In this document: positions 43,847 to 53,204 of the stretch, piece by piece
Layout of the letters: every line of letters begins with the position of its first letter
How positions within the stretch are numbered: the stretch's first letter is position 1
NCBI GenBank assembly: GCA_030247515.1
Contig: JAOTSA010000003.1
Location: 1-57,253 of the forward strand
Direction of reading: 5' to 3'
Length of the DNA: 57,253 nucleotides
DNA from: Sulfurimonas sp.
GTDB lineage: Bacteria > Campylobacterota > Campylobacteria > Campylobacterales > Sulfurimonadaceae
Program-made: the position numbers and the translations under genes
Notes under the pieces: model-generated
The model's database searches: none
Seen by the model: only the letters and a program-made list of their open reading frames with translations
What the model was told of the DNA's origin: nothing

Positions 43847-45436
43847 TCAGTATATTTTATTGATGATAAGTTGTGCAGATATTTTTGAATTGAACTCATT
43901 TTTGACAACTCTGTAGCTACATGTCAGTTTTTTTTGCGGAGCAAATCTAAGTACTTTTTTAAATTGTAGCAGTTCAAGGGAGATGGCATCTTGGGATTGT
44001 ACTACTTTGACTTTTGAGTGCGACTCATCTTTGCCAAAAGTTTTTGTCTCTAAAATCTTCGCATCTTTGAGCAGAAAAAGTGGACGGGTGTTTGCTTCGC
44101 CGTATGGCTCAAAACTCTCAAGAAGGTCTAGGAGTTCATGGTCTATCTCACTGCTAGGAAGCATACCGACGACCTCCTCTAGCGGCAAAAAATCGTCTGG
44201 GTTTAGTTTTGCGGCACTTATGTTGAGTGCGTCTCTAAATGGAGCTAGGTTCTCTTCACAAAGTCCAAGTCCTGCTGCCATTTTATGTCCGCCAAATTTT
44301 GTTAGAAAATGACTGTTCTCTTTGATAAGGTTGTGGATATTGACATTGCCTATGCTTCTGGCACTTCCTTTTGCTACGCCATTCTCAATGCTTAGAGCGA
44401 TAACTGGTTTTGAGAAATGCTCTACCAGTCTTGCCGCAACGATGCCCACAACGCCCTCATGCCATCCCTCTTTGGCAACGACGATAACGGTGTCGTTGGC
44501 ATCGGCGAGAGCGAGTGCCTCTTGTGTTGCTTCTGCTTCTAGTTCACGTCTTTGTTCGTTGAGAGAGCTTAGAGTTTCAAAGGCTCTGTAGGCTTCATGG
44601 GTGCTTTTGGCTCTAAAAAATTCGAGTGCAATGCTCGCATCTTCAAGCCTTCCCGCTGAGTTGATGCGAGGGGCTATCTGAAAAGCTATATCCTCTGATG
44701 TAACCGCTTTTTTGCCTAAAAAATCTCTAATGATGATAGAAGAGGGACGCTGTGAAGTCATAAGCATCTTTAGCCCCTCTTTGACAAGCGGTCTGTTTAT
44801 GTTCGTAAGGGGCATGATATCGGCGATGATGGCGATACAGAGGATGTCCAAAAAAGAACGCATATCAATGGAGAGGTCAAGCTCTTTTTTGAGAAGTGCC
44901 AAAAGCAGCCAAGCCACTTGCGCACCGCATATCTCTGCAAATGGGTATGAGCATTTTGAGAGTTTTGGGTTTACTATGGCGTACGCCTCTGGAAGTATCT
45001 CAAGTGGCGTGTGGTGGTCTGTGATGATAAGCTCTATGCCTCGCTCTTGGCAGATACGTGCCGCTTCAATCGCTGTTATGCCGTTGTCAACTGTGATGAT
45101 GATATCTGCATCAATGCGCTCTAAAATGGTAGGGCTGACACCATAACCGTCATGAAAGCGGTTTGGTATAAATGTCTCAAGCGGGTAGGGGATTTGTCTA
45201 AAAAAATCAACCATGATAGCGGTTGCACTTACGCCATCGACATCATAATCGCCAACGAGGGCGATTTTTTTGCCCTCTCTTACCGCCTCTGCTATCTTTT
45301 TTGCGGCTTTTGGTGCATCATGTAAAAGTGCGGGATTTGGAATCTCGGAGAGCTTTTTTTCGTCAGTTACTCTTGAGCGAAGCATCGCTGCGAGTGAAGC
45401 TTTGCTAAGAGTGGGAATGTTCTCAAAGATATCCAT
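43847..45436 (-). CDS. recJ: Single-stranded-DNA-specific exonuclease RecJ
   Basis: 5'-3' ssDNA exonuclease for recombination and mismatch repair. The 529-residue protein has the DHH-superfamily motifs GDYDVDGVSATA, ITVDNGI, ITDHHTPLE and GGHKMAAGLGL in the DHHA1 domain, then an OB-like C-terminus. It begins ten bases after pyrG on the same strand, so the two form an operon. Confidence 0.95.
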   Translation of the reverse strand: MDIFENIPTLSKASLAAMLRSRVTDEKKLSEIPNPALLHDAPKAAKKIAEAVREGKKIALVGDYDVDGVSATAIMVDFFRQIPYPLETFIPNRFHDGYGVSPTILERIDADIIITVDNGITAIEAARICQERGIELIITDHHTPLEILPEAYAIVNPKLSKCSYPFAEICGAQVAWLLLALLKKELDLSIDMRSFLDILCIAIIADIMPLTNINRPLVKEGLKMLMTSQRPSSIIIRDFLGKKAVTSEDIAFQIAPRINSAGRLEDASIALEFFRAKSTHEAYRAFETLSSLNEQRRELEAEATQEALALADANDTVIVVAKEGWHEGVVGIVAARLVEHFSKPVIALSIENGVAKGSARSIGNVNIHNLIKENSHFLTKFGGHKMAAGLGLCEENLAPFRDALNISAAKLNPDDFLPLEEVVGMLPSSEIDHELLDLLESFEPYGEANTRPLFLLKDAKILETKTFGKDESHSKVKVVQSQDAISLELLQFKKVLRFAPQKKLTCSYRVVKNEFNSKISAQLIINKIY

Positions 45437-45446
45437 AAAAGAGCTG

Positions 45447-47075
45447 TTACTCCTGTTGCGCTATAGCGAGTGTTGCCGCAACAAATGCAAGGATAGATGG
45501 GTTTGGAGTTTGGAGTCTTGATGTAAACTCTGGGTGGAACTGAACGCCCAAGAACCATGGATGGTCTTTTATCTCCACTGCTTCAATCAGTCCGTTTGAT
45601 TCGCCCGTGACAATCATGCCAGCGTCTTCAAGTGCTTTGCGGTATGTTGGGTTTGCCTCGTATCGGTGACGGTGTCTCTCATGGATGGTTTTTTCTCCGC
45701 CGTAAGCTTTGCGGATAAGTGAGCCCTCTTTTGTGTCGCACGGGTACTCTCCAAGGCGGAGTGTTCCGCCCATTGGGGATTTGTGTGTGCGTAACTGCGT
45801 GTTGCCGCTTTGATCCATAAAGTTGTCGATAAGATAAATCATCGGGTAAGGTGTGTTTTCATCAAACTCAACGGAGTTTGCACCCTCAAAACCAAGTACA
45901 TTTCTCGCATACTCCACAAGTGTGAGCTGCATGCCAAGGCAGATACCAAGATATGGGATTTTGTTTACTCTTGCGTATTCGATAGCTTTGATTTTGCCCT
46001 CAACGCCACGGTTTCCAAAACCGCCTGCAACTAAAACAGAGTCACAGTCGCTAAGAAGTGCTTCTGCACCTCTCTCTTCTATCTTTTCGCTGTCCACCCA
46101 GTGAATCTCAACACGAGTATCGAGATGTGCACCTGCATGGATAAGAGATTCTGTGAGTGACTTGTAAGCCTCTTTTAGTTCGAGATATTTTCCGACAAAG
46201 CCAAGAACGATACGGTTTTTAGGCTGTACTATCTTTTTAACCAGAGAGTCCCAATTTTCCATATTTGGGATAAGTTCGCCAAGTTCCAACTCTTTTGAGA
46301 TAGGTTTTAAGATATTTTGTCTTAAAAATGACATCGGAACATCATAGATGGAAGCCGCATCAAGTGCCTCTATGACGCTGTCTGAAGAGACATCACAACT
46401 CATTGCAAGTTTTTTCTTGAAAGTCTTTGGAAGTGCATTTTCGCTTCTGGCAATTATCATCTGAGGTGTGATACCGATGCGGCGAAGCTCTTGAACGGAG
46501 TGTTGTGTAGGTTTGGATTTCAGTTCACCCGCCGCTTTGATGAAAGGGATAAGCGTCACATGTACAAAAAATGTCCCCTCAACCTCATCATCATGCTTCA
46601 TCTGGCGAATTGCCTCCATAAACGGAAGTCCCTCGATATCTCCGACTGTACCACCAAGTTCGACGATAAGTATCTCATGTCCCTCGCCTGCTTCTTTGAT
46701 GCGCTTGACGATTTCGCCTACAATGTGTGGGATAACTTGAATCGTCTGTCCAAGATAACCGCCTGCACGCTCACGCTCGATAACTGCAGAGTAAACCTGT
46801 CCTGTAGTGAAGTTGCTGGTTTTAAGGTAAGAGGTATCTAAAAATCTCTCATAGTTTCCAATATCAAGGTCGGTTTCTGCTCCATCTTTTGTGACAAAAA
46901 CTTCTCCATGTTCAAGCGGACTCATAGTCCCAGGATCGACATTTATATATGGGTCTATTTTTAGCATACCGACTTGTTTGCCTGCGTGCTTGAGCAGTGT
47001 ACCAATACTCGCTGCTGTGATCCCTTTTCCAAGAGAACTTAAAACACCGCCTGTAACAAAGATGTATTTTGTCAT
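45447..47075 (-). CDS. pyrG: CTP synthase
   Basis: Makes CTP from UTP, ATP and glutamine. An N-terminal synthetase domain ([19 protein letters not shown]-loop) and a C-terminal class I glutaminase domain ([16 protein letters not shown] nucleophile Cys; His-x-Glu in GVQFHPEF) are both complete. The reading frame is open from 47096, but the ATG at 47075 follows a GGAGC site and gives the standard N-terminus and 542 residues. Confidence 0.96.
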   Translation of the reverse strand: MTKYIFVTGGVLSSLGKGITAASIGTLLKHAGKQVGMLKIDPYINVDPGTMSPLEHGEVFVTKDGAETDLDIGNYERFLDTSYLKTSNFTTGQVYSAVIERERAGGYLGQTIQVIPHIVGEIVKRIKEAGEGHEILIVELGGTVGDIEGLPFMEAIRQMKHDDEVEGTFFVHVTLIPFIKAAGELKSKPTQHSVQELRRIGITPQMIIARSENALPKTFKKKLAMSCDVSSDSVIEALDAASIYDVPMSFLRQNILKPISKELELGELIPNMENWDSLVKKIVQPKNRIVLGFVGKYLELKEAYKSLTESLIHAGAHLDTRVEIHWVDSEKIEERGAEALLSDCDSVLVAGGFGNRGVEGKIKAIEYARVNKIPYLGICLGMQLTLVEYARNVLGFEGANSVEFDENTPYPMIYLIDNFMDQSGNTQLRTHKSPMGGTLRLGEYPCDTKEGSLIRKAYGGEKTIHERHRHRYEANPTYRKALEDAGMIVTGESNGLIEAVEIKDHPWFLGVQFHPEFTSRLQTPNPSILAFVAATLAIAQQE

Positions 47076-47216
47076 AAAATAGCTCCAAAATGTCAATTAA
47101 AGTCCTAATTATAGTGAAGCATCTCTTAAAATTGCATACATCAATACCCTTTAAAAATAGTAGGCTATAAGAATATTTTGCTAAAATAACAGATAATCTA
47201 GCGCAGAAAGATTCAG

Positions 47217-48845
47217 ATGGATTTTGTACTCTTATATATAGTAGCGGCTTTAGGTCTCTCAACTGTACTCAACTTACTTTTAAAACGGCTCGGTGTATCG
47301 CAAATCATAGGCTATATACTCACAGGCACTATCATCGTTTATGCTTTTAACTTGAAGCACATGAACGGTTCACTCACTTTGGAACATATTGCCGAATTTG
47401 GCATAGTTTTTTTAATGTTTACTATCGGGCTTGAAATCTCTTTGGCAAAAATGAACAGTATGCGGACAGAGATTTTTTTTAACGGTTCTTTACAAGTCAG
47501 CTTTACCGCACTCATCATTTATGTCATCAGCCACTATGTTTTTTCACTTGCATCCACCCCAGCTCTTATCCTCTCTTTGGCATTTGCACTCTCTTCAACG
47601 GCGGTGGTTCTTAGTTATCTAAAAAGCTCAAAAGAGATAAACAACCCTTACGGTCAGCGTGCAACTGGGATACTTATCTTTCAGGATATTGCGGTCATTC
47701 CTATCTTGATTCTTTTAGGATTTTTGACAAACTCAGGTACAGAATCCATCCCTGTGATACTTAGAGATACTTTTATAAGTGCGGTTTTGATTATCGGATT
47801 TATGTTTATCGTCGGAAAAAGAGTTATGACTTGGCTTTTGCACTTTTCTACTTCAAGCGAAGTTGATGAGCTTTTTATGGGTTCGGTTCTTTTTATAGTA
47901 GTAAGTGCCGCACTTTTAGCCTCGTTTGCAGGGTTTACCTACTCTCTTGGAGCTTTTATCGCTGGCATGATTATTGCAGAGACAAAGTACCATCACAAAG
48001 TAGAATCTGATATCGCACCTTTTAAAGACATACTTCTTGGAACATTTTTTATCGTTGTTGGCATGAAGATAGATGTCGCTTTTCTTCTTGAACATTTTGC
48101 CCAAATTATTGCTATTTTTGTGCTTGTTTTTCTTTTAAAAACGGCTATTACCTATACGATTATGCGTATTACCTCATCACACACACGCTCGCTAAAGACG
48201 GCACTTGCACTCTCTCAGGTCGGGGAATTTTCATTTGTTATCTTTGCCGTGGCGAGTGTCGGGGGGCTTTTAGACAAAGAGCTTGAGTCACTTTTGGTGC
48301 TGGTTGTTATTCTCTCGATGGTTATTACACCGTTTTTTATCTCTAAAATAAATAGATTTGTAAGCCATATCAGCAATTATCAATACTTAGGGCTAGACAC
48401 TTCTGCTTTTGTTTCACGTAAAGACCATGTCATCATATGCGGATACAGTGTTACGGGAAAGTTTGTTGCAAAGCATCTTGATATCATAGATGCGCACTAT
48501 GTCGTCATCGACAACAACCCAAAACATGTTCAAGAGGCATTGAAGGAAGGGAAAGAGGCGTATCTTGGGGATATGTCAAAACTCTCTTTGCTTGAGGCTA
48601 TTCATGCGGAGAGTTCGGCGGCGGTCATCGTTACGCTTGATAACATTGAGAAGAAAAGAGCTGTCTGTGAAGCGGTGTTAAAACATACAAAAGATGTAAA
48701 CCTTGTCGTCAAAGTATCTACTCTTGAGGATAAAGAGAACCTTCTGGATTTGCCAATCACGTCCGTGGTGGATGACAAAGTGGAAGTGGGGCGTATCTTG
48801 GTGGAGCGAATGATGACATGTCAAATTGGAGCAAAAAGACGATGA
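47217..48845 (+). CDS. CPA2 cation:proton antiporter with RCK/TrkA-N domain (KefB-like)
   Basis: A 542-residue membrane protein with about 12 transmembrane segments (to residue ~385), Na+/H+ exchanger fold (LSFALSSTAVVLSYL and YSLGAFIAGMIIAETKYHHKVESDI). The C-terminal TrkA-N domain binds nucleotide (VIICGYSVTGKFVAKHLD). Likely a regulated K+ or Na+/H+ antiporter. The glutathione-gating loop of KefB/C is not identifiable. It overlaps the HAD gene by four bases. Confidence 0.9.
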   Translation: MDFVLLYIVAALGLSTVLNLLLKRLGVSQIIGYILTGTIIVYAFNLKHMNGSLTLEHIAEFGIVFLMFTIGLEISLAKMNSMRTEIFFNGSLQVSFTALIIYVISHYVFSLASTPALILSLAFALSSTAVVLSYLKSSKEINNPYGQRATGILIFQDIAVIPILILLGFLTNSGTESIPVILRDTFISAVLIIGFMFIVGKRVMTWLLHFSTSSEVDELFMGSVLFIVVSAALLASFAGFTYSLGAFIAGMIIAETKYHHKVESDIAPFKDILLGTFFIVVGMKIDVAFLLEHFAQIIAIFVLVFLLKTAITYTIMRITSSHTRSLKTALALSQVGEFSFVIFAVASVGGLLDKELESLLVLVVILSMVITPFFISKINRFVSHISNYQYLGLDTSAFVSRKDHVIICGYSVTGKFVAKHLDIIDAHYVVIDNNPKHVQEALKEGKEAYLGDMSKLSLLEAIHAESSAAVIVTLDNIEKKRAVCEAVLKHTKDVNLVVKVSTLEDKENLLDLPITSVVDDKVEVGRILVERMMTCQIGAKRR

Positions 48846-49669
48846 AGAAGATTTTTATAACAGATTTGGATCACACATTTTTGCGAACTGACCTCTCGCT
48901 TAGTGAGTTTACAAAAGAGACTTGGAATGAGGCGGCAAAGCACTCCATCATGAGCGTGGCAACGGCTAGAACCTACAAAAAAACGCTTCAGTTTATCAAA
49001 GATATAGAGATAAATGCCCCCATGATTCTGCTTGATGGTGCGCTTATCGCCACGGTGGAGAAAAAAATCATCCAGACAAAGTTTATAGGTAAAGAGGTTG
49101 CGGATGTCATCATTGATGAGGGGGCAAAGTTTGGGATTTACCCGTTTATCCTCTCTTTGGCGGATGCCTCTTTGCGTGAAATATTCTCCTACTCTACCAC
49201 GCTAAATGCACATCAAAAAGAGGTTCTCAAAAATTACAAAAACGATGACCACCACCATCAGCAGACGAATCTGCGTGCCATGGATGACAACTTTAAGATA
49301 GTCTATTTTGGAGATGAGGAGCTGTTACGTCCTTTGGCTGCGCATCTGCAAGCTCTTTTTGGGGATACGCTCAAATACATCCTAGCCCCTGAAGCGTATG
49401 TGGGATGCTATTTTTTGACGGTTTTGCATAAAGATGCGGACAAGTCACACGGCATAAGAAGTGTGAGCGAGTATGTGGGATTTGACCTTGGCAAACTGAC
49501 TGTTTTTGGGGATAACTTTAACGATATAGGCATGTTTGAGTTGGCGGGAACTTCCGTTGCGGTTGCAAATGCACAACTAGGCGTGAAAAATGCTGCAAAC
49601 ATAGTTTTGCCTCACACAAACGACGAAGATGCGGTTGCACGCTACCTTGAGGCTCTTAAGCATGAGTAG
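48842..49669 (+). CDS. HAD-superfamily (Cof/IIB) phosphatase
   Basis: A 275-residue cytoplasmic phosphatase. Motif I FITDLDHTFL has the catalytic Asp pair (DLD), motif IV is FGDNFNDIGMF, and a large IIB cap lies between, as in Cof and sugar-phosphate phosphatases. The ATG at 48842 overlaps the antiporter stop as ATGA; an upstream in-frame ATG at 48818 is less likely. Together with the transporter and mutarotase downstream, a sugar-phosphate substrate is suggested. Confidence 0.85.
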   Translation: MKKIFITDLDHTFLRTDLSLSEFTKETWNEAAKHSIMSVATARTYKKTLQFIKDIEINAPMILLDGALIATVEKKIIQTKFIGKEVADVIIDEGAKFGIYPFILSLADASLREIFSYSTTLNAHQKEVLKNYKNDDHHHQQTNLRAMDDNFKIVYFGDEELLRPLAAHLQALFGDTLKYILAPEAYVGCYFLTVLHKDADKSHGIRSVSEYVGFDLGKLTVFGDNFNDIGMFELAGTSVAVANAQLGVKNAANIVLPHTNDEDAVARYLEALKHE

Positions 49670-50897
49670 CAAAAATTCTGTTTTGCCGATGGTTATCATA
49701 GGCGTTTTGTTTTTTATCTTTGGTTTTGTCACTTGGCTCAACGGCTCGCTTATCCCATTTTTAAAAATTATCTGTGAACTTAGCGAGTTTGAGGCACTTT
49801 TCGTCACTTTTGCGTTTTACATCGCCTACACCGTTATGGCGTTTCCTATGGCTTTTGTGCTTGAGAGGGTAGGGTACAAAAACGGTATGATGCTCGGACT
49901 TTTTGTAATGGCGGTGGGAGCTTTGATGTTTATACCATCAGCACAAAGTGCAAGTTTTATGCTCTTTTTGTCCTCTCTTTTTGTGCTTGGAAGCGGACTT
50001 ACTCTTTTGCAGACCGCATCAAACCCTTATGTTGTGCATCTGGGAGATATAAAAAGTGCGGCGATGCGCATCTCTATCATGGGCGTTATCAACAAAAGTG
50101 CAGGGGTTTTAGCACCGCTTCTCTTTACGCTAATCGTTTTTTCCGATATGCCCTCCATCACAACGCTAACACCGCAAGATAAGGAGCTTATGGCATCAAA
50201 ACTTATAGCCCCTTATCTTGGTATGGCACTCATACTTCTCTCTCTTGTGGCATTGGTTCGCTTTTCGCCTCTGCCTGAACTTGAGCTTGAACAAAAGAGC
50301 GACAAGGCAAAAAAGAGCATTTTTGCATTTCCTCGTGTGGTTTTGGGTGCGGTTGCACTCTTTTTTTATGTAGGCATTGAGGTTATCGCCGGAGATACTA
50401 TAGGGCTTTATGCGCAGAGCTTGGGGATGCAAAACGCCACCGCTCTCACATCTTACACTATGGTTTTTATGGTTCTTGGCTATATAGTCGGCATATTTTG
50501 CATACCCAAATACCTCTCACAGCCAAAAGCACTTTTTGCTTCCGCACTTCTTGGGATACTTTTTATACTAGGTATTGTTTTTAGCGGAACAAACCACACC
50601 TTTTTTGCACCGCTTCCGGACACGGTTCTTTTTGTTGCACTTCTTGGTTTTGCAAACGCCCTTGTCTGGCCCACCATCTGGCCGCTCGCACTTGAGGGCA
50701 TAGGAGCGTACAGCGCAAAAGCAAGCGCACTTCTCATCACATCCATAGCAGGAGGCGCACTTCTCCCGCTCCTCTTTGGTAAAATCGCCTCTTTTGGAAG
50801 TATGCAAGAGGCGTATCTTCTGGGCATAGGATGTTATATCTTTATCCTTTTTTATGCGATTAAGGGGCATAAAATCTCGTCGTGGAGGGGTGAATGA
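49662..50897 (+). CDS. MFS sugar transporter (FucP/GluP family)
   Basis: A 411-residue protein with about 12 membrane helices. The N-terminal FGFVTWLNGSLIPFLKIICEL is typical of glucose/galactose and fucose:proton symporters, and LGSGLTLLQTASNPYVVHLG is the family's conserved helix. The ATG at 49662 overlaps the HAD stop by eight bases; the frame is open further upstream, but that would add a poor start. It overlaps the mutarotase by four bases. Confidence 0.88.
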   Translation: MSSKNSVLPMVIIGVLFFIFGFVTWLNGSLIPFLKIICELSEFEALFVTFAFYIAYTVMAFPMAFVLERVGYKNGMMLGLFVMAVGALMFIPSAQSASFMLFLSSLFVLGSGLTLLQTASNPYVVHLGDIKSAAMRISIMGVINKSAGVLAPLLFTLIVFSDMPSITTLTPQDKELMASKLIAPYLGMALILLSLVALVRFSPLPELELEQKSDKAKKSIFAFPRVVLGAVALFFYVGIEVIAGDTIGLYAQSLGMQNATALTSYTMVFMVLGYIVGIFCIPKYLSQPKALFASALLGILFILGIVFSGTNHTFFAPLPDTVLFVALLGFANALVWPTIWPLALEGIGAYSAKASALLITSIAGGALLPLLFGKIASFGSMQEAYLLGIGCYIFILFYAIKGHKISSWRGE

Positions 50898-51730
50898 TTG
50901 TTCATAAGAAATTAACAAACGGATTTGAGTACATAGAAGTCAAAAATGAGGCGGCAGAGGCAAAAGTTGCTCTGCAAGGCGCACATCTTTTTCATTATGA
51001 AAGAGCGGGTGAAGAGCCGATTTTATGGCTTAGTGAAGCGAGTGATTTTGAACTTGGCAAGGCAATCCGTGGCGGTGTTCCCATCTGTTGGCCTTGGTTT
51101 GGGTTCAATGAAGACAAATCTCTGCCCCAACACGGTTTTGCAAGAACGTCGTTGTGGGAGTTTGTAGGCAGCGATGAGGTGGACGTAAAAACAACAGTTT
51201 TGACTCTTAGGCTCACTCATGATGAAAAAACATTTCAAATCTGGCACTACAAGTTTCTTTTGGAGCTGAAAATTACCATTTCAGACAAGTTGAGCATGGA
51301 GCTAAAAACTACAAATTTGGATGATAGTGCATTTAAAATCTCACAAGCACTTCATACTTACTTTAGCGTTTCGCATATCTCAGAGACAGCCATCAAAGGT
51401 TTAGACAAAAAGCCCTATCTCGATGCGCTGACATGGAAGAAAGAGCTACAAGAGGGCGATATAACCTTTAACCAAGAGGTTGATAGGGTTTATCAAGAAG
51501 TTGATGGCGAGATAGTTTTGGGCGATAAAAACCGAACTATTCACATCAAAAATGACGGTTCATCTTCTGTAGTTGTATGGAATCCATGGATTGAGAAAAC
51601 GTTAAGGATGAGTGCTATGAAAGAGGATGCTTACAAATATTTTGTTTGTATAGAGTCAGCAAACGCCTTTGATAATGCAAGAATTTTAGAGCCGCAAGAG
51701 TCACACACTCTTGTGGCTAGTTTTAGCTAA
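50894..51730 (+). CDS. D-hexose-6-phosphate mutarotase (YeaD family)
   Basis: A 278-residue aldose-epimerase-fold enzyme interconverting alpha and beta hexose-6-phosphates. It shows GGVPICWPWFGFN, LPQHGFARTSLWEF (catalytic His) and the C-terminal FVCIESANAF (catalytic Glu). ATGA overlap with the transporter. A second, diverged copy of its last 30 residues lies at 53112, on the far side of the DUF4143 ATPase gene. Confidence 0.9.
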   Translation: MIVHKKLTNGFEYIEVKNEAAEAKVALQGAHLFHYERAGEEPILWLSEASDFELGKAIRGGVPICWPWFGFNEDKSLPQHGFARTSLWEFVGSDEVDVKTTVLTLRLTHDEKTFQIWHYKFLLELKITISDKLSMELKTTNLDDSAFKISQALHTYFSVSHISETAIKGLDKKPYLDALTWKKELQEGDITFNQEVDRVYQEVDGEIVLGDKNRTIHIKNDGSSSVVVWNPWIEKTLRMSAMKEDAYKYFVCIESANAFDNARILEPQESHTLVASFS

Positions 51731-52970
51731 GCAAAACAGAGATAGGCAATGCTAAAAATTTATATCCCTCTTTTTGCATCGGTATGATATGTTCACCCAT
51801 ATAAAAAATAAACCCGCCTCTAAAATTATCGCCGCTATTTTGAGCAAGTTTTACAAGTCCTCTTAGTTCCGAACTTTTAATACTTGTAGATGCTTTTACC
51901 TCGATGCCAATGATGTTTGCATTACTTTGCTCCAAAACAAAATCGACTTCATAATCAGCGTCTCTATAGTGATATATCTTCGTCGTTTTTTGAGCATAGG
52001 TTGTATGTTTTAAAAGTTCCGTATAGATAAAGTTTTCAACAAGATTTCCTAAATGCTCTCGCTCTTTTAGTATAAGTGCTTCTTTATCTATGCCAAGCAA
52101 GTGAGAAGCTAAACCCGTGTCGATAAAGTGAATTTTAGGGGTTTTCACCTCTCTTTTGCCTCTATTGGTAAAATATGGATTTACTCTTTTGACGAGATAA
52201 AGAGCCTCAAGAATCTCTATATCTGACTTTACTGTCATATCTTTGATGGCAAGATGAGCCGCAAGAGAGTTGTATTTGAGAAGATTGGCATTGCTGTGAG
52301 CCAAGAGCAGAAGCAGTTTAAATATTTCAGATTTATTTTCCTGACTCACTCGCTTTATAAGGCTCAAATCTTTCTCAATACGAGCGGCGATATAGCTCTC
52401 AAACCAAGCATGAGATACTCTTTGTGGTTTATCGTACACGCCCGCAAAACCGCCTTTAGTTATGATGTCAACCTGTTCTTCTACGCTTAGGGCTTTAAAA
52501 CTTCTGTCTGCAACCGTGCCATTAAAGAGTATATCTATAAAGTTCTCACTTCTTTGGTGTATCTCATATTGAGAAAAAGGGTAGAGATCCACACTCACCA
52601 TTCTCCCCGCTAAAGATTCATTTATTGCACTCATCTTAAAAAGGTCTGCACTTCCCGTTAAAAGAAACATACCGTTTTTATTTTCTTCATCTACAACCAT
52701 TTTTAGAGCTTTTACAAGTTCGATTGCCATCTGCACTTCATCTATGACCGAAGGTGTTTTTGAGAGTTGCTTTGCAAATGTTAGCGGATCATCTTGTGCG
52801 GCTTTTAAAATTGTTTCATCATCCATCGTATAGTATCTAAGTCCTAGTTCTTTTGCTATCTCTTTACTGAGAGTTGTTTTACCAGATTGACGAGGTCCTG
52901 CGATGGTTACGATTTTAAAAGATTCCAATAGCTCCAAAATATAAGGTTTGATATTTCTCTTTATAAACAT
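51723..52970 (-). CDS. AAA-family ATPase with DUF4143 domain
   Basis: A 415-residue protein. Walker A is GPRQSGKTTLS near residue 30, Walker B VIDEVQMA, and sensor LLTGSADLF. The C-terminal DUF4143 domain holds EVDFVLEQSNANIIGIEVKAS, a nuclease-like D-x(n)-E-x-K pattern. Such genes are widespread accessory genes of unknown role. The ATG at 52970 follows GGAG; a TTG twelve bases upstream is not preferred. It converges on the mutarotase with an eight-base overlap, and the region is a likely insertion. Confidence 0.88.
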   Translation of the reverse strand: MFIKRNIKPYILELLESFKIVTIAGPRQSGKTTLSKEIAKELGLRYYTMDDETILKAAQDDPLTFAKQLSKTPSVIDEVQMAIELVKALKMVVDEENKNGMFLLTGSADLFKMSAINESLAGRMVSVDLYPFSQYEIHQRSENFIDILFNGTVADRSFKALSVEEQVDIITKGGFAGVYDKPQRVSHAWFESYIAARIEKDLSLIKRVSQENKSEIFKLLLLLAHSNANLLKYNSLAAHLAIKDMTVKSDIEILEALYLVKRVNPYFTNRGKREVKTPKIHFIDTGLASHLLGIDKEALILKEREHLGNLVENFIYTELLKHTTYAQKTTKIYHYRDADYEVDFVLEQSNANIIGIEVKASTSIKSSELRGLVKLAQNSGDNFRGGFIFYMGEHIIPMQKEGYKFLALPISVLLS

Positions 52971-53111
52971 AGTATTCTCCAAAATTATGAGTCATTATAA
53001 CATATATTATGAATTAACAGAATGATGATTATGGATAATCTGAGTGTAAAATATGATATTTGTAGTTTTTAATGCCCTTGAATGCGTCTATTTACCCATT
53101 TGGATTTTTGT

Positions 53112-53204
53112 TATTTTCTTTGCATCGAGTCCGCAAATGCGTTTGATGACACAAGAGTTTTAGAGCCGCAAGAGGTGCGTACTCTTGAAGCTACTGTTTT
53201 TTAA
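53112..53204 (+). pseudogene. Remnant of a second hexose-6-phosphate mutarotase 3' end
   Basis: Thirty codons plus TAA that encode YFLCIESANAF, then LEPQE and a different tail. By hand alignment they match the last 30 codons of the intact mutarotase at 20 of 30 residues and about 71 of 93 bases. No start or upstream domain is present. Its stop overlaps that of the autotransporter gene on the other strand. The sequence 52983-53111 holds nothing else I recognise. Confidence 0.8.

Noticed and set aside
43983-45146. Plus-strand ORFs of 89-144 codons opposite recJ
   Set aside because: Antisense shadows; RecJ motifs on the minus strand explain the constraint.
45853-46104. ORF opposite pyrG
   Set aside because: Shadow of the well-conserved CTP synthase glutaminase domain.
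48408-48424. TGTTTCACGTAAAGA, a possible third parS
   Set aside because: Only the left half matches; the right half is wrong and it is in coding DNA of the antiporter.
52254-52490. 78-codon ORF opposite the DUF4143 ATPase
   Set aside because: No ribosome site and no recognisable content; the minus-strand gene accounts for the open frame.
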